A DNA stretch of 64,000 bases. Source: Streptomyces sp. JHA26 (GTDB taxonomy: Bacteria > Actinomycetota > Actinomycetes > Streptomycetales > Streptomycetaceae). The position numbers and the translations under genes were made by a program. Below, in pieces: positions 30,581 through 38,306 of the stretch. The DNA lies in the NCBI RefSeq assembly GCF_002005565.1, contig NZ_BDJC01000027.1, forward strand, positions 31,342-95,341, written 5' to 3'. Below the pieces are notes generated by a model that did no database searches, was not told the origin of the DNA, and saw only the letters and a program-made list of their open reading frames with translations. Within the stretch, counting starts at the first letter, position 1. Every line of letters begins with the position of its first letter.

Positions 30581-32401
30581 CTACCGCACGATCGTGATGC
30601 GGTCCGCCGCCGGCGGGGCGATGGGGTCCGTCGCCGAGGAGTTGGCCGTCAGGTACTGCACGAAGGCCGCCAGGTCGTCCGAGCCGACCAGCTCGTCCGT
30701 GCCCTGTCCCATCGTGGTGAAGCCGTCGCCGCCGCCCGCGAGGAAGCTGTTCGCCGCGACGCGGTAGGTGGCCGCCGGGTCGATGGGGGCGCCGTTCAGG
30801 CGGATGGAGTCCGTGACCACGCGGTCCGCGCCCGACTTGGTCATGTCCAGGGTGTAGGTGAGGCCGGAGGAGACCTGGAGGATCTTCGGGGAGGCCTCGT
30901 TCGGGCCGCTGACCTGCTCCTTGAGGACCTGGATCAGCTGGGCGCCCGTGTAGCTGCGCAGGTTCACCGTGTTGGAGAAGGGCTGCACCGTGAAGCCCTC
31001 GGCGTACGTGACCACGCCGTCGCCCTCACTGCCCGAGGCCGTGTAGGTCAGGGGTGCGCGGATGCCGCCCGGGTTCATCAGGGCCAGGTCGGTCTCCGGG
31101 TCCAGGGACGTGCCGTGGGCCAGCTGCGCGTCGGCGATCAGGTCGCCGAGCGGGGACTCGGTGCCGTCCTTCCCGATGTCGCCGGAGATGTAGCCGATCG
31201 GGCGGTTGCCGATGGGGGCGGCCAGGGTGTTCCACCGGTCGATCAGGCGGGTCATGTCCGGTGCCTTCGGGACGTCCCGCGTCACCACGTGGTTCGCCGA
31301 CTTCACGGCCGTACGGACGATGTCGCCCGTCGCGCGGTCGTAGGTCAGCGTCGTGTCCGTGTAGAGGCGGCCGAAGGACGACGCCGACGTGACCATGCGG
31401 GGCTTGCCCGCCGGGTCGGGGATCGTGCAGACGTACGCGTTGTGGGTGTGGCCGGTGACGAGCGCGTCCACCTGGGGCGTGACGTTCCTGGCGATGTCGA
31501 CGATCGGCCCGGAGACGCCGTCACCGGCGCCCGGGGAGTCGCAGTCGTAGTTGTAGGAGGACGAGGCCGGGAAGCCTCCCTCGTGGATGAGGGCCACGAT
31601 CGACTTCACGCCCTGGCGCTGCAGCTCCTTGGCGTACTTGTTGATCGTGTCGACCTCGTCCTTGAACTGCAGGCCCTTCACGCCCTCCGCCGAGACGACG
31701 TTCGGGGTGCCCTCCAGGGTCACGCCGATGAAGCCGACCTCGACGCCCCGCTGCTTCCACACCCAGTACGGCTTCAGGAGGGGCTTCTTCGTCCTCTCGT
31801 CCAGGACGTTGGCCGCCAGGTACGGGAAGTCGGCGCCCTCGAACTCCTTGTCCGTGTAGCAGCCGTCGGTGGGGTGGCAGCCGCCGTTCTGCAGGCGGGC
31901 CAGCTCCCTGGCGCCCTCGTCGAACTCGTGGTTGCCGACGGACGTCACGTCGAGGTCCAGCTTGTTCAGCGCCTCGATGGTCGGCTCGTCGTGGAAGAGG
32001 CCGGACAGCAGCGGGGAGGCGCCGACCATGTCGCCGCCGGCCGCGGTGATGGAGTACGGGTGGCCCTTGCGGGCCTGGCGCAGGTGGGTGGCGAGGTACT
32101 CCGCGCCGCCCGCGTCGATCGTCTTCGTCGTGCCGTCCGGCTGGACCTCGGTGACCCGGCCGGAGGAGCCGGCCGGGGGCTCCAGGTTGCCGTGCAGGTC
32201 GTTGAAGGAGAGGAGCTGGACGTCCTGGTAACGGCCGTGGCCGTGACCGCCGTGGTCCCGGTGGCCCCCGCCCGCGTGCGCCGACGCCGGCAGTGCCGCC
32301 GCGGCGAGCGCCCCGGTGGTCACGACGGTGGCGGCGGCGACGAGGAGCCGGGTCGTCCGGCGTCTGCGGCGCGCGTGGTGCGGGTGTGCTGTGGCTGGCA
32401 T
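30581..32401 (-). CDS. secreted 5'-nucleotidase / metallophosphoesterase (UshA-like)
   Basis: 606 residues. Signal peptide 1-42 (basic RRRRRTTR, hydrophobic core, ending ASA-HA) and a His-rich mature start that may bind metal. The metallophosphatase domain has FNDLHGNL, GGDMVGASPL, VGNHEFDEG and VTGHTHNAYV; the C-terminal nucleotide-binding domain has NPGGIRAPL and NSFLAGGGDGF. It would release phosphate and nucleosides from extracellular nucleotides. Start ATG 32401 follows GGGGGGCGC. No clear PHO box was found in front of it, although it lies near the phosphate genes. Confidence 0.92.
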   Translation of the reverse strand: MPATAHPHHARRRRRTTRLLVAAATVVTTGALAAAALPASAHAGGGHRDHGGHGHGRYQDVQLLSFNDLHGNLEPPAGSSGRVTEVQPDGTTKTIDAGGAEYLATHLRQARKGHPYSITAAGGDMVGASPLLSGLFHDEPTIEALNKLDLDVTSVGNHEFDEGARELARLQNGGCHPTDGCYTDKEFEGADFPYLAANVLDERTKKPLLKPYWVWKQRGVEVGFIGVTLEGTPNVVSAEGVKGLQFKDEVDTINKYAKELQRQGVKSIVALIHEGGFPASSSYNYDCDSPGAGDGVSGPIVDIARNVTPQVDALVTGHTHNAYVCTIPDPAGKPRMVTSASSFGRLYTDTTLTYDRATGDIVRTAVKSANHVVTRDVPKAPDMTRLIDRWNTLAAPIGNRPIGYISGDIGKDGTESPLGDLIADAQLAHGTSLDPETDLALMNPGGIRAPLTYTASGSEGDGVVTYAEGFTVQPFSNTVNLRSYTGAQLIQVLKEQVSGPNEASPKILQVSSGLTYTLDMTKSGADRVVTDSIRLNGAPIDPAATYRVAANSFLAGGGDGFTTMGQGTDELVGSDDLAAFVQYLTANSSATDPIAPPAADRITIVR

Positions 32402-32585
32402 GCGCCCCCCTGTGGGTGTGCGTGACGCGAGCCGCAGAGGAAACGGCCCGCCGGCGCGACAGCCTAGGGTCAACGCGCGTAGCGCGACAGAGGGTTCCGG
32501 GTTACATCACGGTCTACCTTCCTTCTTCTCCGCGGTCTCCCCCGCTACCGCCGCTTTGCCGCGCCCTCCCTCTACCCTCGTACGC

Positions 32586-33515
32586 ATGACCAGCGACGAC
32601 ACCGTGCGGCCCGGCCGCTCCCGTTCGATCGAGACCCTCACCGCACTCTCCCCGGAGCAGACCGGCGCCGTCCTCGCCCTGCTCGCCGAGGCCGCCCGCA
32701 ACGACGGGCAGCAGGCCGTCTCCGAGCAGGGGCGGCTGCAACTGCGCGGTCCGGCCCGGGAGGGCGTCTCGCACCTGCTGCTCACCGTCGACGGCGGCGA
32801 ACTCGTCGGCTACGCCCAGCTGGAGGGCACGGACCCGATCGAACCCCCGGCCGCCGAACTGGTCGTCCACCCCTCGCACCGGGGGAGGGGCCACGGACGG
32901 GCGCTGGGCTCCGCGCTGCTCGCGGCCTCCGGCAAGCGGCTGCGGATCTGGGCGCACGGCGGCCACTCCGCCGCCCGGCACCTCGCGCAGGTCCTCGGGC
33001 TGACCCTCTTCCGCGAACTGCGGCAGATGCGCCGCCCGCTGGCCGGCCTCGACCTGCCGGACCCGCGGCTGCCCGAGGGCGTGAGCGTACGCGCCTTCGT
33101 ACCCGGCCGGGACGACGCGGCCTGGCTCGCCGTGAACGCCGCCGCCTTCGCCCACCACCCCGAGCAGGGCGCCCTCACGCAGCGGGACCTCGACGACCGC
33201 AAGGCCGAGGGCTGGTTCGACCCGGCGGGGTTCTTCCTGGCCGAACGCGGGGGCGAGTTGATCGGCTTCCACTGGACGAAGGTGCACGCCGAGGAACGGC
33301 TCGGCGAGGTGTACGTCCTCGGCATCCGCCCCGACGCCCAGGGCGGTGGCCTGGGCAGGGCCCTGACCACCATCGGCCTGCGGCACCTGGCGGAGCGGGG
33401 CCTGCCCACGGCGATGCTCTACGTCGACGCCGACAACAAGGCGGCCGTGTCCGTCTACGAACGCCTGGGTTTCGTCACCCACGAGACGGACCTGATGTAC
33501 CGCACGGAGACGTGA
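32586..33515 (+). CDS. mshD: mycothiol synthase MshD
   Basis: 309 residues with two GNAT domains, the MshD arrangement. The C-terminal, active domain has the acetyl-CoA loop LGIRPDAQGGGLGRALT (about 250-266) and the substrate part YVDADNKAAVSVYERLGF. The N-terminal domain keeps VHPSHRGRGHGRALGSAL. The enzyme acetylates Cys-GlcN-Ins with acetyl-CoA, the last step of mycothiol synthesis, in the cytoplasm. ATG 32586 is preceded by TACCCT with 7 nt spacing, and 18 bases around this start are identical to those at gene 185-1000; leaderless. Confidence 0.93.
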   Translation: MTSDDTVRPGRSRSIETLTALSPEQTGAVLALLAEAARNDGQQAVSEQGRLQLRGPAREGVSHLLLTVDGGELVGYAQLEGTDPIEPPAAELVVHPSHRGRGHGRALGSALLAASGKRLRIWAHGGHSAARHLAQVLGLTLFRELRQMRRPLAGLDLPDPRLPEGVSVRAFVPGRDDAAWLAVNAAAFAHHPEQGALTQRDLDDRKAEGWFDPAGFFLAERGGELIGFHWTKVHAEERLGEVYVLGIRPDAQGGGLGRALTTIGLRHLAERGLPTAMLYVDADNKAAVSVYERLGFVTHETDLMYRTET

Positions 33516-33564
33516 GCCGTCACCGGCGCGCCGGCCCACCGGGAGGCCTCCGGGCGTACCGGAC

Positions 33565-33592
33565 GCCCCGCGCCGACCGGGCGCGCGGGGCA
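33565..33592. terminator. G/C hairpin between convergent mshD and ABC operon
   Basis: GCCCCGCGCC pairs with GGCGCGCGGGGC around GACCG, with two unpaired bases. Sited between two converging genes, it may end transcripts from both sides. Confidence 0.5.
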
Positions 33593-33596
33593 CGTC

Positions 33597-34274
33597 CTAC
33601 GGACGGTGCGCGCCGCCCGGGCCGGACGTGACCGGCACGCCGGTGACCCGCCTCCGTCCGCGCCGGCCCACCGGCTCCGGCCCGCACACCGCCCACACCG
33701 CGGCGGCCGCCGCCGGCAGCACCGCCCACCGGTCGTGCGCCGCCGGCCACCGCGGGTCGTCCGGCCCCACCGACAGCGCCCAGTCCTCCGGTACCAGCAG
33801 GGGCGCGAGGACGGCCACGACCAGCAGGGCCGCCGCGACGGCCGGACCGGGGCGCGGTTCGTCCGTCAGACGTACCGCCGCCGCCGCACCGGCGAGCGCC
33901 GCCGCGCACATCGCCCCGGCCTCCAGGGTGACGTCCCCGACCGGGGGCCGGGTGCCGGAGGGGGCGAGCAGCAGCACCGCCGTCCACCACAGCACGGCGG
34001 GCGGTGCGACGAGGACCACCCGCAGCGCCTGCCGCAGGGGACGCCGGGTCGGTACGGGCGCGGTGAGGTGCCGGGCCCGGTCGTCCAGCAGGAAGACCAG
34101 GCCGAGCGCGCCGACCAGGGCGACGCCCCGCAGCAGGACGAGCGCCTGCCGGGGGTCCGGTTCCGCGCCCGTCAGCCTCGGCGCCCCGGCGAGCAGCAGC
34201 CCGAGGGCGCCGGCGGAGCCCAGGGCCCGCCACGGCAGCGTGCGCCACACGGGACCGGCCAGCGCGCGCGTCAC
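33597..34274 (-). CDS. polytopic membrane protein of the ECF/ABC operon
   Basis: 225 residues with about six hydrophobic segments (for example LGSAGALGLLLAGAP, VVLVAPPAVLWWTAVLLLA, AALAGAAAAVRL, AAALLVVAVLAPLLV). No motif gives a function; it is probably an accessory permease subunit. The start is GTG 34274, whose GTGA overlaps the upstream permease's stop, so it is the last gene of the five-gene operon starting with the ECF sigma factor. The long open frame reported upstream in this frame is inside the permease gene and rejected. Confidence 0.75.
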   Translation of the reverse strand: MTRALAGPVWRTLPWRALGSAGALGLLLAGAPRLTGAEPDPRQALVLLRGVALVGALGLVFLLDDRARHLTAPVPTRRPLRQALRVVLVAPPAVLWWTAVLLLAPSGTRPPVGDVTLEAGAMCAAALAGAAAAVRLTDEPRPGPAVAAALLVVAVLAPLLVPEDWALSVGPDDPRWPAAHDRWAVLPAAAAAVWAVCGPEPVGRRGRRRVTGVPVTSGPGGAHRP

Positions 34275-35791
34275 TCGCACGAGTCCGCCTTCTCCGGCCC
34301 GGCCACGCCCAGCAGCCCGGCGGCCTCGGCCGTCGTGACCTCCGGGGAGGTCAGCTCGGTCCAGTGCGCCTTCACCCGCTCGGCGACCTGGGGACCGGGC
34401 TCCTCGAGCAGCCGCCGCACGACGTCGGTCTGTCCCTCCGTCATGGTCAGCGGATCGGTCGGTGACAGGACCACCGCGGCCCCCTCGACGCTGTCGTCGA
34501 GACGGACCCGGCGCAGGGCGTCCATCGGGTCGTCCTGCCAGCTGAGGGAGAGCCACATGACGGTGACCATCCGCCCGTCGCACACCGTGCTCCCCGCCTG
34601 CTCACTGCCCGCGACCAGCACGGCGGCGACGGCGGTGGAGAACTCCGGGACCCGGTTGCCGCCCCAGGCGGTGCCCACGGTCACTTGGTGCGGTGCGGTC
34701 AGCGGGGGGATCGCGGCGTCTCCCCCCGGCCCGTTCCGGACGTCCATCCGCTGCCGTACGAGGAGCCGCCGGTCGTGCGCGGTGCCGCCCGCGAGGGACT
34801 GGACGTGGTCCACCACCCCGGCCCAGGCACCCGTCCGGGGCTCCCAGTCGGGGAACGCGCAGTACGCCGACCGGCCGTGTTCGACGCAGCTCTGCTCCTT
34901 CTCCGGGTTCGCCGAGACCCGTTCGCGGGCCGCGGTCAGCCCCGGTGACGGATCCACGCCCCTGGCCTGCAGGACACCGCCGGTCACCGCCAGGGCGAGG
35001 GCCAGGGCGGTCCCCGCCCGGACGGCCGGTCCGCGTCCACCGGCGGCCAGCACCGCGAGGAAGGCCGCGCACAGGGCCGCGCCGGCCAGGTACAGCGCGT
35101 GCCAGGCGGCGGGCCGCCCCAGCAGGTCGGAGGGCAGGGTGGTGGTGCCGGACTCGGTGACGACCGGGGCCAGCCACGACAGGCCGTCGACGTCGCCCGA
35201 GCTCGTACCGAGGGCGAGCGTGAGCAGCAGGCAGACCACCAGCAGCGGCGCGGCGAGCGGCGCCCGCACCACCCGGGCCAGCAGCACCCCGAGCACACCG
35301 GACAGCAGCACCGTCAGCGGCCCGACGAGCAGCTCGGCCGGCGAACCGCTCCCTATCGCACCCTGCTTGGACGCCTCCCAGGCGAACTGCCCGGCCACGC
35401 ACACGGCGGTGAGCAGCACGACCGGTACGACGGACAGCACGTGCGCCGCCGTACGGCGCCAAGGTTCCACGACCAGGATCGCGAACTGGCCCTCCGTGCC
35501 GTGGCGCGCGGAGCGCAGGACGGCGAAGTCGGCGGAGACCAGGACGGCGAGGCCGACGAGCAGGGGCCCGCCCTGGGTGGCGCGGTCGGCGTCCTGGAGG
35601 GCGGGATACCCGTCCCAGGAGTCGCGGGTGCGCCACACGATCCAGGCGGCGTAGGCGACGAAGGCGACGACGACGGGGACGCTCAGCAGCAGTCGGCGGG
35701 CCTCGAACCGGGCGAGGGCCAGCACGGCCCGGGCACCGCCGCGCGGCCCGGCGTCCACGGCGGACGGGGCCGCCGTCAGCACGGTGCTCAT
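34271..35791 (-). CDS. ABC transporter membrane protein with large soluble loop
   Basis: 506 residues. Six hydrophobic helices in 1-290 (LLLSVPVVVAFVAYAAWIVW, VLSVVPVVLLTAVCVAGQFA and others) resemble ABC-2 type permeases; residues 300-506 form a soluble domain, apparently outside, with two Cys in EQSCVEHGRSAYCAFP that could pair. ATG 35791 overlaps the ATPase stop by ATGA and its own stop overlaps the next start by GTGA. It is the likely partner of the ATPase. Substrate unknown. Confidence 0.8.
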   Translation of the reverse strand: MSTVLTAAPSAVDAGPRGGARAVLALARFEARRLLLSVPVVVAFVAYAAWIVWRTRDSWDGYPALQDADRATQGGPLLVGLAVLVSADFAVLRSARHGTEGQFAILVVEPWRRTAAHVLSVVPVVLLTAVCVAGQFAWEASKQGAIGSGSPAELLVGPLTVLLSGVLGVLLARVVRAPLAAPLLVVCLLLTLALGTSSGDVDGLSWLAPVVTESGTTTLPSDLLGRPAAWHALYLAGAALCAAFLAVLAAGGRGPAVRAGTALALALAVTGGVLQARGVDPSPGLTAARERVSANPEKEQSCVEHGRSAYCAFPDWEPRTGAWAGVVDHVQSLAGGTAHDRRLLVRQRMDVRNGPGGDAAIPPLTAPHQVTVGTAWGGNRVPEFSTAVAAVLVAGSEQAGSTVCDGRMVTVMWLSLSWQDDPMDALRRVRLDDSVEGAAVVLSPTDPLTMTEGQTDVVRRLLEEPGPQVAERVKAHWTELTSPEVTTAEAAGLLGVAGPEKADSCE

Positions 35792-36648
35792 GCGGCCACC
35801 CCCGCACCGGCGCCGTCGAGGGTCAGCAGGTAGCCGTCCTCCAGCGTGGGTTCGAGCAGGTCGGCGCCGGAGGGCGGATCGCCCACGTTCCGGAAGGATC
35901 CCGTCCCCGTGCGCCAGCAGGCCTTCGCGCCCGGGTCGCGCTCCGTGCTGCTCCACACGCGCCCGGCGGCCCGCGCGGTCAGCTCGGCCGGGGTCCCGTC
36001 GAACCGCACGGTCCCCGCGGCCATGACGAGGACCCGGTGGCAGAGCATCGCCACGTCCTCGGTCTGGTGGGTGGACAGCAGTACGGTCCGCCCCTCCCCC
36101 GCCCCGGCGATCAACTCCCGGAACCGCATCCGCTGTTCGGGGTCGAGCCCGACCGTCGGCTCGTCGAGGACCAGGAACCCGGGGTCGCCGACGAGCGCCG
36201 CCGCCAGCGCGACCCGCTGCCGCATGCCACCGGACAGCTTCCTGATCCGCTTGCCGCGCACGTCGCCCAGGCCCACCTCGTCCAGGACGCGTCGCACCTC
36301 GCGGTGCCGGCCGGCCCGGTCGGTCAGCTCTTTCAGGATCGCGACGTAGTCGACGAACTCGAAGGCGGTGAAGTCCGGGTGGAAGCCGGGGGTCTGCGGC
36401 AGGTACCCGAGCCGCCGCCGCACCTCCTGCCGTCCCCGCGCGGTGCCCGGGTCGTGCCCCAGCACGGTGAAGGAACCCCGGTCGGCGGGCACGGCGGTCG
36501 CCAGCACACGCAGCAGCGTGGTCTTCCCGGCCCCGTTGGGACCGAGCAGCCCCGTGACGCCCGGCGTCAGCCGCAACGACACCTCGTCCAGGGCCCGGGT
36601 GCGTCCGTGGTGCAGGCTGAGCCCGGAGGCGGAAACGGTGGGGGTCAT
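35788..36648 (-). CDS. ABC transporter ATPase
   Basis: 286 residues. Walker A LLGPNGAGKTTLL (about 35-45), Q-loop YLPQTPGF, signature KLSGGMRQRVALA, Walker B FLVLDEPTVGLDP and switch His in LLSTHQTEDV. The ~60 C-terminal residues are an extension with TLEDGYLLTL. It belongs to the ABC-2/multidrug or envelope-stress class. Part of the operon with an ECF sigma, membrane anti-sigma and two membrane proteins. Confidence 0.92.
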   Translation of the reverse strand: MTPTVSASGLSLHHGRTRALDEVSLRLTPGVTGLLGPNGAGKTTLLRVLATAVPADRGSFTVLGHDPGTARGRQEVRRRLGYLPQTPGFHPDFTAFEFVDYVAILKELTDRAGRHREVRRVLDEVGLGDVRGKRIRKLSGGMRQRVALAAALVGDPGFLVLDEPTVGLDPEQRMRFRELIAGAGEGRTVLLSTHQTEDVAMLCHRVLVMAAGTVRFDGTPAELTARAAGRVWSSTERDPGAKACWRTGTGSFRNVGDPPSGADLLEPTLEDGYLLTLDGAGAGVAA

Positions 36649-36688
36649 GCGCCACTCCCGTACAGAGATGGAGAAGAGGAAGAAGGAC

Positions 36689-37537
36689 TCACGCGGCACC
36701 CCGCGGAAAGACGTCGAACCGGTCGCGGGCCAGAACCAGCAGCCCCGTCCCCAGCGCGGCCACGGCCGCGGACACGCCCTGCCCGGCCGTGGTGAACGGC
36801 GCCAGCGGACCGCCCCCGGCGGCCTGCGCGGCGTCGGCGGCGAACAGCACGGCACCCCACGCCCCGGCGACCACCGAGGGCGCGACCACCGGACCCAGCC
36901 GGGGCGTCAGCGCCAGCCCGGACGCGGTGAGCGCGAGCGCGGGCAGCAGCCAGGCCAGCGCGCGCAGCCCGTAGCCCGGCAGGGTGAGCGTCGCGAGGCC
37001 GTTGACGCCGAGGCCGACGGCCAGGACGGCGACCGTACGGATCATCAGCAGCCGGAAGCCGTGCATCGGCGAGACGACCGCCATCTCGTACGTCGGATCC
37101 AGCGCGGGCCCGTAGGCGAGCGCCACCCCGGCCAGCGGCAGCAGCGGCGCGAAGGCGAGGAAGAGCGTGGGCCTGTCGGTGACGCCGGACGTGAAGGCGA
37201 CGGCGAAGGTCGTCACCAGCACGGCGACGATCGCGCCCAGCCAGGAACGGCGCAGCACGGGCGTGGCCGTGAGCAGCCGCGCGGTGTGGTCGGCGACCCC
37301 GCACCGCACCAGCAGGCCCTCGAGCCACCCCGGGCGGGGCGCGTCCAGCTCGGCGTCGAGCCGCTCCCACCCCGCATCCAGGGCGGCTGCGTCGCTCACC
37401 TCGGCGAGGACACCCCGGCACCGCGCGCAGGCGGCCAGGTGGGCGTCGGCGGACCAGAGCACGGGCGCCGCGAGCTCGCCGCGGGCGTACGCCCGCAGGT
37501 CGTCCTCGTCCACGTGCCAGCCGTTCTCGCTTCTCAT
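36689..37537 (-). CDS. zinc-finger membrane protein, probable anti-sigma factor
   Basis: 282 residues. An N-terminal zf-HC2 (ZAS) motif His-x3-Cys-x2-Cys (HLAACARC, residues 33-40) typical of ECF anti-sigma factors is followed by about six hydrophobic segments. Its ATG overlaps the ECF sigma gene by ATGA, so the two are co-translated. Polytopic anti-sigma factors are less common than single-span ones. The domain could sense envelope damage and release the sigma factor. Sensor role inferred. Confidence 0.85.
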   Translation of the reverse strand: MRSENGWHVDEDDLRAYARGELAAPVLWSADAHLAACARCRGVLAEVSDAAALDAGWERLDAELDAPRPGWLEGLLVRCGVADHTARLLTATPVLRRSWLGAIVAVLVTTFAVAFTSGVTDRPTLFLAFAPLLPLAGVALAYGPALDPTYEMAVVSPMHGFRLLMIRTVAVLAVGLGVNGLATLTLPGYGLRALAWLLPALALTASGLALTPRLGPVVAPSVVAGAWGAVLFAADAAQAAGGGPLAPFTTAGQGVSAAVAALGTGLLVLARDRFDVFPRGAA

Positions 37538-38076
37538 GCCAGTGCCTCCCGCAGCTGCCGACGGGCCCGCATCGCCCGCGTCTTGACCGTGCCCGGCGGG
37601 ATGCCGAGCAGGACGGCCGCCTCGCGGGTGGTCAGCCCGTCGATGACCGTGGCCTGGAGCACCGCGCGCAGCTCCGGCGAGAGCCGGACCAGCGCACCGG
37701 CGAGGTCCCCGTGCTCGACACCGGCGAGCACCCGCTCCTCGGCGGACGCCTCGTCCCGGTGCCGCAGGCGGGCCAGCGCCTGTCGCAGCCGCCCCCGGGC
37801 GCCGTCACCGCGCAGCGCGTCGACCAGCCGCCGGGACGCGATCCGCCACAGCCAGCCGGCCACGTCCCCCTCCGTCCGGTAGCGCGCACTGCCCCGCCAC
37901 ACCGCGAGGAACGTCTCCTGCACGACGTCGTCGACGACGCCGGCGTCGGCGCAGCGGCCGCGCATCCGGGCGGTCAGCCAGGGGGCGTACCGCCGGTACA
38001 GCTCCTCGAAGGCCCGCCGGTCGGCGTCCGCCGCGACGGCCCGCAGCAGCTCGCCGTCGGTTCTCGTTTCGCTCAC
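37534..38076 (-). CDS. ECF-type RNA polymerase sigma factor
   Basis: 180 residues. Region 2 (about 20-90) has RAFEELYRRYAPWLTARMRG and VVDDVVQETFLAVWR; region 4 (about 120-175) has LSPELRAVLQATVIDGLTTREAAVLLGIPPGTVKTRAMRARRQL. GTG 38076 is preceded by GAGGAGAC. It heads a five-gene overlapping operon with its membrane anti-sigma and an ABC system, so the transporter is probably its main target. I could not find a properly spaced ECF promoter (AAC...CGTC) just upstream. Confidence 0.92.
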   Translation of the reverse strand: MSETRTDGELLRAVAADADRRAFEELYRRYAPWLTARMRGRCADAGVVDDVVQETFLAVWRGSARYRTEGDVAGWLWRIASRRLVDALRGDGARGRLRQALARLRHRDEASAEERVLAGVEHGDLAGALVRLSPELRAVLQATVIDGLTTREAAVLLGIPPGTVKTRAMRARRQLREALA

Positions 38077-38257
38077 GTCTCCTCATCGGACGAGCCGGGC
38101 GGTCCGGTTCACGGGATCACAGCGGATTTTTCCGAGGGAGCCGAGGAAGCTGGCGGAGCCGACGGAGCCGACGGAGCGCGGCTCGCCGTCCCGCGACCCG
38201 GCGCCGCCGGAGGCCGCTGCCGCAGGCCACCGCCGGAGGCCCCCCGCTATCCCACAC

Positions 38258-38290
38258 GTCATGTCCCCGTAACCATCGATTCAGACAGCC
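38258..38290 (+). promoter_or_regulatory. candidate PHO-box repeats before ppk
   Basis: GTCATGTCCCC, GTAACCATCGA and TTCAGACAGCC lie in direct 11-bp register. They match the PhoP direct-repeat pattern G(G/T)TCAYYYRSG only weakly. A PHO box at ppk is known in S. lividans, so the position is credible. Confidence 0.4.
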
Positions 38291-38306
38291 TTGCAACCCT
38301 CACCGA

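Noticed and set aside
38077..38130. ECF autoregulatory promoter before the sigma gene
   Set aside because: A GAACC...CGTC pair exists on the minus strand but the spacer is about 3 bases too short for the ECF class.
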